Under the pieces are notes generated by a model. That model did no database searches and was not told the origin of the DNA. It saw only the letters and a list, made by a program, of their open reading frames with translations. Made by a program: the position numbers and the translations under genes. This document shows, piece after piece, positions 8,470 to 16,369 of a stretch of 64,000 nucleotides of DNA (the stretch's first letter is position 1; the number at the start of each line of letters is the position of its first letter). Location: NCBI GenBank assembly GCA_036381035.1, contig DASVDQ010000014.1, positions 1-64,000 on the forward strand, read 5' to 3'. Source of the stretch: Trueperaceae bacterium. Lineage in GTDB: Bacteria; Deinococcota; Deinococci; Deinococcales; Trueperaceae.

Positions 8470-11213
8470 TGCCGCTCGAGACCCCCCGCCTCGACGACCG
8501 CGAGTTCGACGACCTCCTCAGGGACGCCAAGCACCGCCTGCGCGAGCGCTGCCCGGAGTGGACCGACGCCTCCGAGAGCGACCCGGGCGTGGTGCTCCTC
8601 GAGCTCTTCGCCTACCTCACCGACACGATGCTCTACCGCCTCAACCGCGTCCCCGACAAGGTCTACGTCGAGCTCCTCAAGCTGATGGGCGTGCGCCTGG
8701 CTCCCCCGGCCGCGTCCGCCGCCGAGCTGACGTTCACCCGCCTGCCGGGCCGCGCCGGGCGCATCGACGTGCCGCGGGGCACGCGCGTCGCCGCCGCTCG
8801 CCCCGGTGCGGGCGGCCCGCAGGTGGTCTTCGCGACGGACCGCGACGCGCACATCCCGGCCGACGCCGAGCGGACCCTGGTGGGTGCCCACCACGTCGAC
8901 CTCGTCGAGGCCGAGGAGATCGGGAGCGGCACGGGTCGGGCCGGCCTGACCCTGGCGCTGAGGCGCGCTCCCGTCGTGGCGCCGACCGGCCTCGACGACG
9001 ACCTGGTCGTCGCCGTCGAGGTCGACGAGGCGGCGGACGGCGGCGAGGGCGTCATCGAGCTGGGCGGGGCGCGCTTCCAGGTGTGGGGCGAGGTCGAGAC
9101 GTTCGCCGGCCACGCCGGCGAGCGCGTCTACCGCGCCGACAGGCAGGCGGGGCTCGTCCACTTCGCCCCGGCCCTCGGCCCGGACGCCGCCGGCGCCATC
9201 GCGGCCGTCCCCGGAGAGGGCAGGCGGGTGCTGGCCTGGTACCGCCGCGGCGGGGGCGCGTCGGGCAACGTCGGCGCCGGCACCCTGACCCTGCTCCAGG
9301 ACGCGTTGCCGGGGGTGACCGTGACGAACGAGCGCCCGGCGCAGGGCGGCAGGGACGCCGAGGACCTGGCGCACGCCCTGGTGCGCGGTCCGCAGGAGAT
9401 CCACTCGCTGCAGCGGGCCGTCACCGCTCGCGACTTCGAGCTCGTCGCGCTGACGAGCGACCGCGCCGTCGCCCGCGCGCTGGCGGTCACGAGCGCGGCC
9501 CACTGGCGGCACGCCCAGCCCGGCGAGGCCGAGGTCGTGGTCGTCCCCGCGGCGGACGTCGAGGCGGGCCGGTTGGACGCCGCGACCCTGCGCTCGCTCG
9601 AGCGCGACGCGGTCGTGGAGCGCGTGCTGGCCGAGCTGGACCGCCGCCGGCCGCTGGGGAGCCGTTGCCGGGTGAGCTGGGCGCAGTACAAGACGGTGCG
9701 TGTCGGCGCCCGCGTCGTCGCCGAGAGGCACGCCGACCTGCCGGCGCTGAGGCGGCGGGTGCTGGCGCGGCTCCACGGCACGATCTCGCCCCTTCCCACC
9801 GGCGACGGCGGGCCGGGGTGGGAGTTCGGCAAGACGCTCCGCGCGTCGCACGTCTACGAGGTCGCGCTGCGGGAGCCGGGCGTGGTGTGGGTCGACCGCG
9901 TCCGCCTGCGCGTCGACGAGGTGCCGGGAGGCGAGGTGAGCTCGCTGGCGTCGTCGTCAACGCAGGCGGGGGTGTGGTACGCCGCCACCGCGGCCGGGCT
10001 GTACCGCACCCTCAACGACGGCGCCGGCTGGGAGCCGCTGGCCCAGAGCCAGCTCCACGAGGGCGAGGCGGTCGTGCGCGTGTGCGCGCACCCCGCGCTG
10101 CCCGGCCTGCTGGCCGTCGTCACGCGCTCCGAGGCCGCGGTCGCTGCTCCGGAGGCGGCTCCCGGTGCGGCGGAGAGCGGGGAGCCCGCCGCTCCCGGGG
10201 CGTCCGAGCCGGGCGCCGCGGCACCGGAGGCCGCCGAGCCGCCCGCCGCCGAGGTCACCAGGTCGCGCGTGCTGTTCTCGCGGACGGCGGGCGAGGACTG
10301 GGAGCCGTACTTCCACGACCTCGGCTTCGAGGTCGAGGACGCCGCGTGGGTCGCCTCCGAGGCGACGGAGACGCTCCTCCTCGCCACCGACGCCGGGCTG
10401 TTCCGGCTCTCGGCCAGGGCGGACGCGAGCCCCGAGCTGGTCCCCGTGAGCCCCGAGGCGCAGGACGTGCCGCTCTACGCCGTGGCCTCGGCCGACGCCG
10501 GGGACGGTGACGCGTACGTCGCGGTGGCGGCCCAGCGGTCCGGCGGCGTCTACCTCGCCGCCAGGTTCCCGCGCGAGACCGGCTTCCGGCGCATCGAGGG
10601 CGCCGAGCGCGGCGCGCTGGGCGACGCCGACGTCCGCGTCCTCGCGATCCAGCGTGACGCCGGCGCCCGCTTCCTGTGGGCCGGCACGGCCGCGCTCGGC
10701 AGCGCCGACCTCGGCTCCGGCGCCCTGCGCTGGCGCCTGCGAGGCGACCAGGACGCACCGGAGGGATGGCAGGCGTTCTCCGCGGGCTGGCGCGGCGGCA
10801 GCTGCCTGGGCCTGGCGTTCAGCGGCGCCGTCGTGCTGGCCGCCACCTACCGCCGCGGGCTGGCGAGGCTCGACACGCGCTCGCCGGAGCCCGCCTGGGA
10901 GGACGACATCAACAGCGGGCTCACGCGCACGGGGGACGACGGCTTCCCCGTGGTGCCGGTGACGGCGATCGCGTCCGGCGCGGAGACGCCGGCCGGCTTC
11001 GTCGTGATGGCGGGAGCGGGCGACGGCGTCCACCGCAGCGTCGACGGGGGCAGACGGTTCGCCAGCGTGTCGGGCGACGAGTTCCGCGACAGGGTGACGC
11101 TGCCGCCCACGTGGCTGTTCTGCTCGGGGGAGCACGAGCTGGAGGTCGTGAGGGCCGACGAGGCGACGGAGGACGCGCCGGAGCCCTCGCGACAGGTCGG
11201 GGCGGCGCCGTGA
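8469..11213 (+). CDS. Baseplate assembly protein (gp47/J type) with C-terminal beta-propeller
   Basis: This 914-residue protein has a J/gp47-like baseplate half (about 1-490). It opens PLETPRLDDREFDDLLRDA, continues LLELFAYLTDTMLYRLNRV and VYVELLKLMGVRL, and includes ALVRGPQEIHSLQRAVTARD and the wedge strand GVVWVDRVRLRVD. From about residue 495 it changes to repeated beta-propeller blades: GVWYAATAAGLYRTLNDG, LLLATDAGLFRLS, LWAGTAALGSADL, VLAATYRRGLARLD and AGAGDGVHRSVDGGRRF, including Asp-box-like S/T-x-D-G-G turns. A Pro/Ala/Glu-rich linker (about 556-596) interrupts the propeller. J proteins of characterised eCIS normally lack such a module. ATG 8469 is preferred over the GTG three bases earlier. 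Confidence 0.9.
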   Translation: MPLETPRLDDREFDDLLRDAKHRLRERCPEWTDASESDPGVVLLELFAYLTDTMLYRLNRVPDKVYVELLKLMGVRLAPPAASAAELTFTRLPGRAGRIDVPRGTRVAAARPGAGGPQVVFATDRDAHIPADAERTLVGAHHVDLVEAEEIGSGTGRAGLTLALRRAPVVAPTGLDDDLVVAVEVDEAADGGEGVIELGGARFQVWGEVETFAGHAGERVYRADRQAGLVHFAPALGPDAAGAIAAVPGEGRRVLAWYRRGGGASGNVGAGTLTLLQDALPGVTVTNERPAQGGRDAEDLAHALVRGPQEIHSLQRAVTARDFELVALTSDRAVARALAVTSAAHWRHAQPGEAEVVVVPAADVEAGRLDAATLRSLERDAVVERVLAELDRRRPLGSRCRVSWAQYKTVRVGARVVAERHADLPALRRRVLARLHGTISPLPTGDGGPGWEFGKTLRASHVYEVALREPGVVWVDRVRLRVDEVPGGEVSSLASSSTQAGVWYAATAAGLYRTLNDGAGWEPLAQSQLHEGEAVVRVCAHPALPGLLAVVTRSEAAVAAPEAAPGAAESGEPAAPGASEPGAAAPEAAEPPAAEVTRSRVLFSRTAGEDWEPYFHDLGFEVEDAAWVASEATETLLLATDAGLFRLSARADASPELVPVSPEAQDVPLYAVASADAGDGDAYVAVAAQRSGGVYLAARFPRETGFRRIEGAERGALGDADVRVLAIQRDAGARFLWAGTAALGSADLGSGALRWRLRGDQDAPEGWQAFSAGWRGGSCLGLAFSGAVVLAATYRRGLARLDTRSPEPAWEDDINSGLTRTGDDGFPVVPVTAIASGAETPAGFVVMAGAGDGVHRSVDGGRRFASVSGDEFRDRVTLPPTWLFCSGEHELEVVRADEATEDAPEPSRQVGAAP

Positions 11214-11728
11214 CGCACGAGGAGATCGCGGCCCTGCTCCCGGAGGTGTTCAGGCGCACCCTCGCCCCGGGCGGCCTGCTGGACGGCCTCATCGACGCGA
11301 TGCACGGCCTGCACGAGCCGACGGAGCGCGCCCTGCGAGAGCTGCCCGGCTACTTCGACCCGTACCGGACGCCCGACGCGTTCGTGCCCTACCTCGCGAC
11401 CTGGCTCGACCTCGACCGCTTCCTCGCCGCGGGGTCCGACCCGTTCCCGTCCGGCACGGGCAGGCTGCGCGAGCTCGTCGCGCACGCCGCCAGGCTCTCG
11501 GCGCTGCGCGGCACCGCGGCCGGCCTGGCCCTCTTCCTCGAGCTGGCCACCGGCCTCGCCGGCTTCGAGGTCAGGGAGGGCGTCGACGGGCGCGGCGCCA
11601 GCCGGCCGTTCTCGGTGCTCGTCGTCTGTCCCGCGGAGGCCGAGCCCTTGCGGCCGCTGGTGGAGGGGATCGTCGCCTCCGAGAAGCCGGTGCACGTCGT
11701 GGCCAGCGTCGTGTTCGGAGCCGCGTGA
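11210..11728 (+). CDS. Tail protein I-like baseplate component
   Basis: This 172-residue protein matches the P2 tail protein I family. It contains LDGLIDAMHGLHEP, then LPGYFDPYRTPDAFVPYLATWLDL, LRELVAHAARLSALRGTAAGL and LFLELATGL. In P2-like phages and eCIS it joins the J-type wedge protein to complete the baseplate periphery. The GTG at 11210 overlaps the stop of the preceding gene by four bases; the longer upstream frame is not used because the family N-terminus begins here. It is the last recognisable structural gene of the particle. Confidence 0.9.
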   Translation: MTHEEIAALLPEVFRRTLAPGGLLDGLIDAMHGLHEPTERALRELPGYFDPYRTPDAFVPYLATWLDLDRFLAAGSDPFPSGTGRLRELVAHAARLSALRGTAAGLALFLELATGLAGFEVREGVDGRGASRPFSVLVVCPAEAEPLRPLVEGIVASEKPVHVVASVVFGAA

Positions 11729-11806
11729 GCCGGGGACGCTCCGCCGGGCGGGTCCGCCGCTACGCCCGGTCGAGCGGACGCGGCACCCAGAAGGAGGCAT
11801 GGAGAG

Positions 11807-12619
11807 ATGCGTAGCGACAGCCCGTTCACGATCGAGACGCCGAGCAACGGCCTGCGGCTGGGGGCGAGCCGCGAGGGGAGCGCGACCTTCACCGTCTACA
11901 ACGCTAGCGGTAGGTCACAGCGCGCGCAGGCGCTGCTCGTCGCCGACCCCCCGCAGGCGCTCGAGTGGCTGACGCTCGCCGGCGAGGCGCACCGGACGTT
12001 CCCGGTGGCGGGCACCGAGCGCTTCACCGTCGAGATCGACGTCCCCGAGGACGCGCCCGCGGGGAGCTACAACTTCCGGCTCGACGTGCAGGGCGAGGAG
12101 AACACCGACAGGTCGCGGGTCCAGGGGCCGACGGTGTCGTTCCAGGTCCCAGAGGCGGTCGTCCCCGGCCCGCGCGTGCCCTGGCGCCTCGTCGCGATCG
12201 CGGCCGGCGTGCTGGCCGTGGCCGTGGCCGCCTTCCTGGTCCTGCGCCCGCGCGACGTGCTCGTGCCGGACGTCGCGAACCTCGACGTCGTCTCCGGCAG
12301 CACGCGCCTGCTCGACGTCGGCCTGGGCATCGTCCAGCCGCTCACGCAGCAGCCGAGCGGAAGCGTCCCGCGGCTGAGCATCATCGGGACCGTCCCGCCG
12401 GGCGGCGAGTCGGTACGGCGCGGCTCGCAGGTGGAGGTCATCGTCTCCACCGGCCCGCGCGACATCGTCTGCGTCAGGTTCCCCTGCGTCCTCGAGGAGG
12501 TCGTCGGGAACCTCGACGCGCAGGTGGCGGAGGCCGTGCGGATCGAGGAGGGCGACGAGCAGCAGCCCGAGCTCTTCCTCGACCTCGACGCCCTGCGGCG
12601 CCTCGACCTGGACCAGTGA
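11807..12619 (+). CDS. Membrane protein with N-terminal Ig-like domain and C-terminal PASTA-like domain, CIS operon
   Basis: This 270-residue protein has no N-terminal signal sequence. Residues about 8-116 form an Ig-like beta domain (SATFTVYNASGR, ERFTVEIDVPEDAPAGSYNF). One transmembrane segment follows at about 125-146 (WRLVAIAAGVLAVAVAAFLV), then a PASTA-like domain (about 150-223: VLVPDVANLDV, GTVPPGGESVRRGSQVEVIVS). PASTA domains bind peptidoglycan or muropeptides. The likely topology is Ig domain inside, PASTA outside. A strong AAGGAGG site lies nine bases before ATG 11807. The 78-base gap from tail protein I is the largest inside the operon. Anchoring the particle to membrane or wall is my inference. 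Confidence 0.75.
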   Translation: MRSDSPFTIETPSNGLRLGASREGSATFTVYNASGRSQRAQALLVADPPQALEWLTLAGEAHRTFPVAGTERFTVEIDVPEDAPAGSYNFRLDVQGEENTDRSRVQGPTVSFQVPEAVVPGPRVPWRLVAIAAGVLAVAVAAFLVLRPRDVLVPDVANLDVVSGSTRLLDVGLGIVQPLTQQPSGSVPRLSIIGTVPPGGESVRRGSQVEVIVSTGPRDIVCVRFPCVLEEVVGNLDAQVAEAVRIEEGDEQQPELFLDLDALRRLDLDQ

Positions 12620-13095
12620 GGCCCGCGGCGCCTCCCCGGGCCGCGGCCGCGCTCGCGGTCGCGGCGCTCGCCCTCGTCGGCTGCGCGGGCGGGGGCGACG
12701 GGGGAGCCGTGCCTGGGGCCCCGCCGCTGGCGTCGTCCCTCGGCGGCGTGGTCGGGCCCCGCACTCTGTCGGCGGCTGACGTCGTGGCCACCGGGTGCCC
12801 CGGTGCCCTGGCCGACGCGCTGGAGGGCCGTTCGCCGCTGTCGCTCGCGCCCGCCGCGACCTGCCGGCTCGACGTGCCCGCGCGGGGCGGGCTCCTCGTC
12901 CGCCCCCGCACCGTGAGGTTCTCGGTCGTGTCGGGGTCGGTCGCGGTGCGGATCGTGCAGCGCGGTCGCGGGGACTCGCTGACGATGGGCGACGACCTGG
13001 CGGGAGGAGACGACGGCGCGGCGACCTTCGGGAAGGACGGCGGGACGGTGGCGTTCACCTGCCTCACCGCGTGCGCCCTGCGGTTCGAGCCGTAG
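12616..13095 (+). CDS. Lipoprotein encoded at the end of the CIS operon
   Basis: This 159-residue protein starts at GTG 12616, overlapping the stop of the PASTA-protein gene. It has a clear lipoprotein signal: basic N-terminus, Ala/Leu-rich core and lipobox LVGC with the acylated cysteine at residue 23. The mature part is Gly-rich at first and then beta-rich, with four further cysteines that could form two disulphides (one in CPGALADAL, one in TCRLDV, two in FTCLTACALRFEP). I do not recognise the family. Translational coupling to the PASTA protein suggests they work together at the envelope. Confidence 0.7.
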   Translation: MRPAAPPRAAAALAVAALALVGCAGGGDGGAVPGAPPLASSLGGVVGPRTLSAADVVATGCPGALADALEGRSPLSLAPAATCRLDVPARGGLLVRPRTVRFSVVSGSVAVRIVQRGRGDSLTMGDDLAGGDDGAATFGKDGGTVAFTCLTACALRFEP

Positions 13096-13150
13096 CTCGC
13101 CAGCTCCCCACACCGCACGCCGCGGCACCCTGCCGCCGGTTCCTGGCGGC

Positions 13151-13936
13151 TCAGGCCGCGGCCTTGACCGCCTTCGCGACCGCGAACAGGCTGCTCACCA
13201 GGACGACGAGCGACCAGACGACCGCGACGACCGCGACGACGATCCCGCCGATCGCGTCGGTGATGCTGACGAGCGGGCGCGGCACGAGCCCGTGCAGGAA
13301 CGCGACGACGACGGTGAGGCCCAGCGAGCCGGCGAAGAGGAAGAGGAGCCCCTTGCTGCGCAGGAAGCGCGGCTGGGCCAGCACGAGGCACGCCAGCGCG
13401 CCGACCTTCAGGGCCAGCAGCGAGCCGAGCACGGCGGCGGCCGCGCCCCTCGCGAAGGAGCCGTAGACGGCCATGTACACGGCCGTGCCGAACGGGGCGG
13501 CCACGAGCAGGGACACCATCAGCGTCAGCGCGAACAACGCGAGCAGCGCCAGCAGGACGCCGCCCAGGAGGACGAGCAGCGCCACCACGAGCGTCACGAC
13601 GCCGCTCGCGCGCCCGAGCAGGCGGTCGGGCACGAGCAGGCCCGCGACCATCAGCGCGATGGCCAGGAGCAGCAGCGCGTCGAACAGCGCCAGGTACGGC
13701 ACCGCGAGCCCTGGCGGGCGGTTCTGCTCGGCGAAGCGCGCTGCGGCGGCGGGATCGGGCACCGTCAGGGTGAGCTGCGTGGCCGTCCGGTCGAGGACGC
13801 CCAGCAGCTCCTCCGCCGGCGCGCCGAAGGCCCGCAGCACCCCCGTGGCGCCCACCTCCAGGGCGACCGTCAGGGCCGCCAGCACGAGGGCGGCGACGAG
13901 GAAGGGCCTCCGCAACCGGCCTGTCAAGGCCTCCAC
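13151..13936 (-). CDS. Polytopic membrane protein of unknown function
   Basis: This 261-residue protein has about six hydrophobic segments: one near the N-terminus (PFLVAALVLAALTVALEVGA), a soluble loop (about 38-75), then segments around residues 80-100, 112-145, 160-185, 198-217 and 225-250. No motif lets me assign a family. It is convergent with the CIS operon, ending 55 bases after it, and transcribed in the same direction as the kinase gene but with its own likely promoter. A small hairpin (GCCGCC at 13132-13137 with GGCGGC at 13145-13150) lies between the two convergent genes. Confidence 0.7.
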   Translation of the reverse strand: MEALTGRLRRPFLVAALVLAALTVALEVGATGVLRAFGAPAEELLGVLDRTATQLTLTVPDPAAAARFAEQNRPPGLAVPYLALFDALLLLAIALMVAGLLVPDRLLGRASGVVTLVVALLVLLGGVLLALLALFALTLMVSLLVAAPFGTAVYMAVYGSFARGAAAAVLGSLLALKVGALACLVLAQPRFLRSKGLLFLFAGSLGLTVVVAFLHGLVPRPLVSITDAIGGIVVAVVAVVWSLVVLVSSLFAVAKAVKAAA

Positions 13937-13989
13937 CGCTCCTCTCCCACTTCCGCGCCGCGCCTACCGCGGCGGCGTCCACCGCACCC

Positions 13990-13995
13990 AGTCTA
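13990..13995 (-). promoter_or_regulatory. Candidate -10 box for the membrane protein gene at 13151-13936
   Basis: On the minus strand TAGACT fits the TANNNT -10 form seen repeatedly in this window. It lies 53 bases before the start codon at 13936. The rest of the gap 13937-14119 shows nothing clear. Confidence 0.35.
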
Positions 13996-14119
13996 GGGCC
14001 GGCGCGGCGCGAGGCCCCCGCCGCCGCGGCCCGAGCGGACGGGCGACGACGCCGTGGCCCGCGCGGCCGGGTGAGACGACGGGAGGGCGCCTCTCGCCTC
14101 CGGCCGGGGAGCGGGCGCC

Positions 14120-15970
14120 TCAGGACAGCGCCACGACGGTGCCGTCGAGAGCCGCCACGAACACGGCGTCGCCGAGCGGCAGGGGGCTGGCCTGGATGGA
14201 GCCGTTGGCCACGCGGCGCGAGTGCAGCACCCGCCCGGTCCTGGCGTCGAGCGCGATGAGGTCGCCGTTCTCTGTGCCGACGTAGAGGGCGCCGGCCGCC
14301 ACGGCCGGCGTGGCGGTCACGGGGGCGGGCAGCGGCCGGGTCCAGACGTCGTCGCCGGAGGCGAGGGTCAGGGCGTGCAGGCGCTGCCCCCACGAGGCGG
14401 CGTAGACGTACTGCTGCCAGACGACGGGGGTGCTCCACTGCTCGCCCTCGAGCTCGTAGGTCCACACCACGTCGCGCTTCTCGAGGTCGAAGGCGTGCAG
14501 CTCGCCGGTGCGCACGGGCAGGAGCGCGATCCCGCCCGCCCCGGCGGGGCAGGCGCTCATCGGCCCCACCTGGACCTTGAAGGCGTGCTTGCCGCCCGCG
14601 AGCCTCACGGCGTGCAGCCAGCCGTCATCGGTCGCCACCAGCGCCAGGCCGCGGTGCAGGGTCGGCGCGGTCGTGGCGCCGGCGCCCAGCCCGCAGCGCC
14701 ACAGCTCATCGCCCTCCGCCGTCCACAGCGCCAGGCCGTCGCCGGTCGCGACGACGAGGTCGCGTCCGTACGGCGCGCCGCCCACGACGTCCTCGTCCTC
14801 GCGTCTCCAGAGCGGCTCGCCGCCGGGCCAGGACAGGGCCTGCATGGCGCCGTCGCGGCTGGTGACGAACACGCGGCCGGCGGTGAAGAGCGGCGGCTGG
14901 CTGGCCTCGTCCCCGAGCTCGAAGGTCGCATGCAGGGCGCCGTCGGCGGGGCGCAGGACGGCGAGGGCATCGGAGCGGAGGCCCACGAGGAGGAAGCCGC
15001 CGGCGGCGGTGAGGCCGGAGGGGAACTGCGGCCCCTCGAGGAGGTTCACCCGCCAGCGCTCGTCGAGCGCCTGCGGCAGGGGAGGCCCGGCCGGGAAGGC
15101 GTGTGTGCGCCCGGGGCCGGCGCCAGGCAGGCCGACGGCGCGCCCCCTCACGCCCGCCAGCACGGCTCGCAGGGTCTCGGCGACGGCGGCGCCGGACGGC
15201 GGTCGCCGCGCCGGGTCCTTCTCCAGCAGGCTCATCACCAGCCGCGAGAGCGGCTCCGGCACCTGCGGGTTGACCTCGTGCGGCGGCGTGACCTTGCCGT
15301 AGACGTGCTGGTAGAGCACGGCCTGGTCGTTCTCCCCCTCGAACGCCGCTACCCCCGTCACGGTGCGGTAGAGCACGGCGCCGAAGGCGTAGAGGTCCGT
15401 GGCCGCCCCCGTGGCCTCGCCCGTCGCCTGCTCGGGCGCCATGTACTGCGGCGTGCCGAGCGTGAGGCCGGTGCGCGTGAGCTGCTTCGACGTCTCGGTG
15501 AGCTGCACGAGGCCGAAGTCCATGACCTTCGGCGTGCCCTGGGGCGTGAGCAGGACGTTGCGCGGCGTCAGGTCGCGGTGCACCATCCCGAGCCGGTGCA
15601 CGTAGGCCAGCGCCTCCGCGACCACGGACGCTGCCTCGAGGAGGCGGCTCAGCGACTCGACGTCGCCGTCGACGGGGCCCAGGTCGGTGAAGGGGCCTCC
15701 CTCGATGAGCTCCATCGCGAAGTAGACGCGCTCCCCCAGGCCCAGGTCGTAGATGGTGACGATGCCGGGGTGGTTGAGCTGCGCCAGAGCCCTGATCTCG
15801 CGGCGGAACCGCTCGCTGTCGGTCTCCGTCAGGTGGGGCCTCAGGACCTTGAGCGCGACCGTCCGCTCGAGGTGGATGTCGCGCGCCTTGAAGACGTGGG
15901 CCATCCCCCCGACCCCGAGGGGCCCGAGGATCTCGTAGCGGCCGTCGAGCACCTCGCCGGCGCCGAACAC
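14120..15970 (-). CDS. Serine/threonine protein kinase with C-terminal PQQ-type beta-propeller
   Basis: This 616-residue protein has a complete Hanks-type kinase domain (about 10-275). It carries the Gly loop LGVGGMAHV, the ATP lysine K41 in VALKVL, the catalytic loop HRDLTPRNV (D133), DFGLV (D151), GTPQYMAPEQ and the DLYAFGAVLY helix. After a linker, residues about 300-616 form a PQQ/WD-like propeller with repeated blades such as LYVGTENGDLIALDARTGRVL and VFVAALDGTVVALS. There is no transmembrane segment, unlike PknB with external PASTA repeats, so both domains should be cytoplasmic; the propeller may sense a ligand or bind substrates. GTG 15970 follows a GGGGGAC site. It lies 10 bases after a small ribbon-helix-helix gene, probably co-transcribed. 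Confidence 0.93.
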   Translation of the reverse strand: MFGAGEVLDGRYEILGPLGVGGMAHVFKARDIHLERTVALKVLRPHLTETDSERFRREIRALAQLNHPGIVTIYDLGLGERVYFAMELIEGGPFTDLGPVDGDVESLSRLLEAASVVAEALAYVHRLGMVHRDLTPRNVLLTPQGTPKVMDFGLVQLTETSKQLTRTGLTLGTPQYMAPEQATGEATGAATDLYAFGAVLYRTVTGVAAFEGENDQAVLYQHVYGKVTPPHEVNPQVPEPLSRLVMSLLEKDPARRPPSGAAVAETLRAVLAGVRGRAVGLPGAGPGRTHAFPAGPPLPQALDERWRVNLLEGPQFPSGLTAAGGFLLVGLRSDALAVLRPADGALHATFELGDEASQPPLFTAGRVFVTSRDGAMQALSWPGGEPLWRREDEDVVGGAPYGRDLVVATGDGLALWTAEGDELWRCGLGAGATTAPTLHRGLALVATDDGWLHAVRLAGGKHAFKVQVGPMSACPAGAGGIALLPVRTGELHAFDLEKRDVVWTYELEGEQWSTPVVWQQYVYAASWGQRLHALTLASGDDVWTRPLPAPVTATPAVAAGALYVGTENGDLIALDARTGRVLHSRRVANGSIQASPLPLGDAVFVAALDGTVVALS

Positions 15971-15980
15971 GTCCCCCAGA

Positions 15981-16193
15981 CTACTCTTGGTCGCCGTCCA
16001 GGGCGCGCAGCAGCTCGGGGTCGAGCTTGCCTTCCTCGACCGCCCTCGTGAGCATCTCGATGCCCAACCTCACCACCTCGGACTTCGACACGAGGCGCTC
16101 GGGGTTGGACAGCTGGTACGCCGTCTTCGTGAGGAGCGAGTCCTGCTCCTCGGTGAGCACGACGTGCAGACGCTTCTTCTCGCGCTTGGGCAC
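15981..16193 (-). CDS. Small ribbon-helix-helix-like DNA-binding protein
   Basis: This 70-residue protein has a basic start (PKREKKRLHVVLTEEQ) giving one beta strand, then two helices separated by a turn (QDSLLTKTAYQ and SKSEVVRLGIEMLTRAV). This is the CopG/Arc ribbon-helix-helix layout. GTG 16193 has an AGGAGGA ribosome site. It precedes the kinase gene by 10 bases and is divergent from murA. A perfect palindrome sits over the predicted murA transcription start in the shared 176-base gap, so this protein is a candidate local regulator. The DNA-binding call rests on fold pattern only. Confidence 0.7.
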   Translation of the reverse strand: MPKREKKRLHVVLTEEQDSLLTKTAYQLSNPERLVSKSEVVRLGIEMLTRAVEEGKLDPELLRALDGDQE

Positions 16194-16244
16194 TGGTCCT
16201 CCTGTCGCGACGGCTGCGGCGCCCGCCCGCGGCTGCCACGCCTA

Positions 16245-16274
16245 TGTACAGCCGCAACCCAGGCCCATTATACT
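16245..16274 (+). promoter_or_regulatory. Probable murA promoter
   Basis: TGTACA (16245-16250) and TATACT (16269-16274) are separated by 18 bases and have the right form for a sigma-70-type promoter reading toward murA. Transcription would start at about 16281. Confidence 0.55.
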
Positions 16275-16280
16275 GCCGAT

Positions 16281-16313
16281 GTGCATCATGCACACGATGT
16301 GGTGGTGCATCAT
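16281..16313 (+). promoter_or_regulatory. Palindromic operator candidate with a repeated half, upstream of murA
   Basis: GTGCAT-C-ATGCAC at 16281-16293 is a perfect 6+1+6 inverted repeat covering the predicted transcription start. The left part, GTGCATCAT, recurs at 16305-16313, exactly 24 bases downstream. An operator here would block initiation. The divergent gene for a ribbon-helix-helix protein is the obvious candidate binder. Confidence 0.5.
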
Positions 16314-16369
16314 CTCACATCACGCCGGTGCCGGGACTGTCAAGCTCGGGCAGAAGGCGAAGGGGCAGC

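Noticed and set aside
2007-11728. A contractile-tailed prophage.
   Set aside because: No capsid, portal, terminase, integrase, holin or endolysin genes, no attachment repeats, and the gene set (DUF4255 cap, LysM hub, VgrG-like spike) is that of an injection system.
12474-14465. A 660-codon minus-strand frame across the CIS lipoprotein and membrane protein genes.
   Set aside because: It overlaps the end of the PASTA gene, the lipoprotein with a clear lipobox and the membrane protein, and its translation is Arg/Ala/Gly-rich without any domain.
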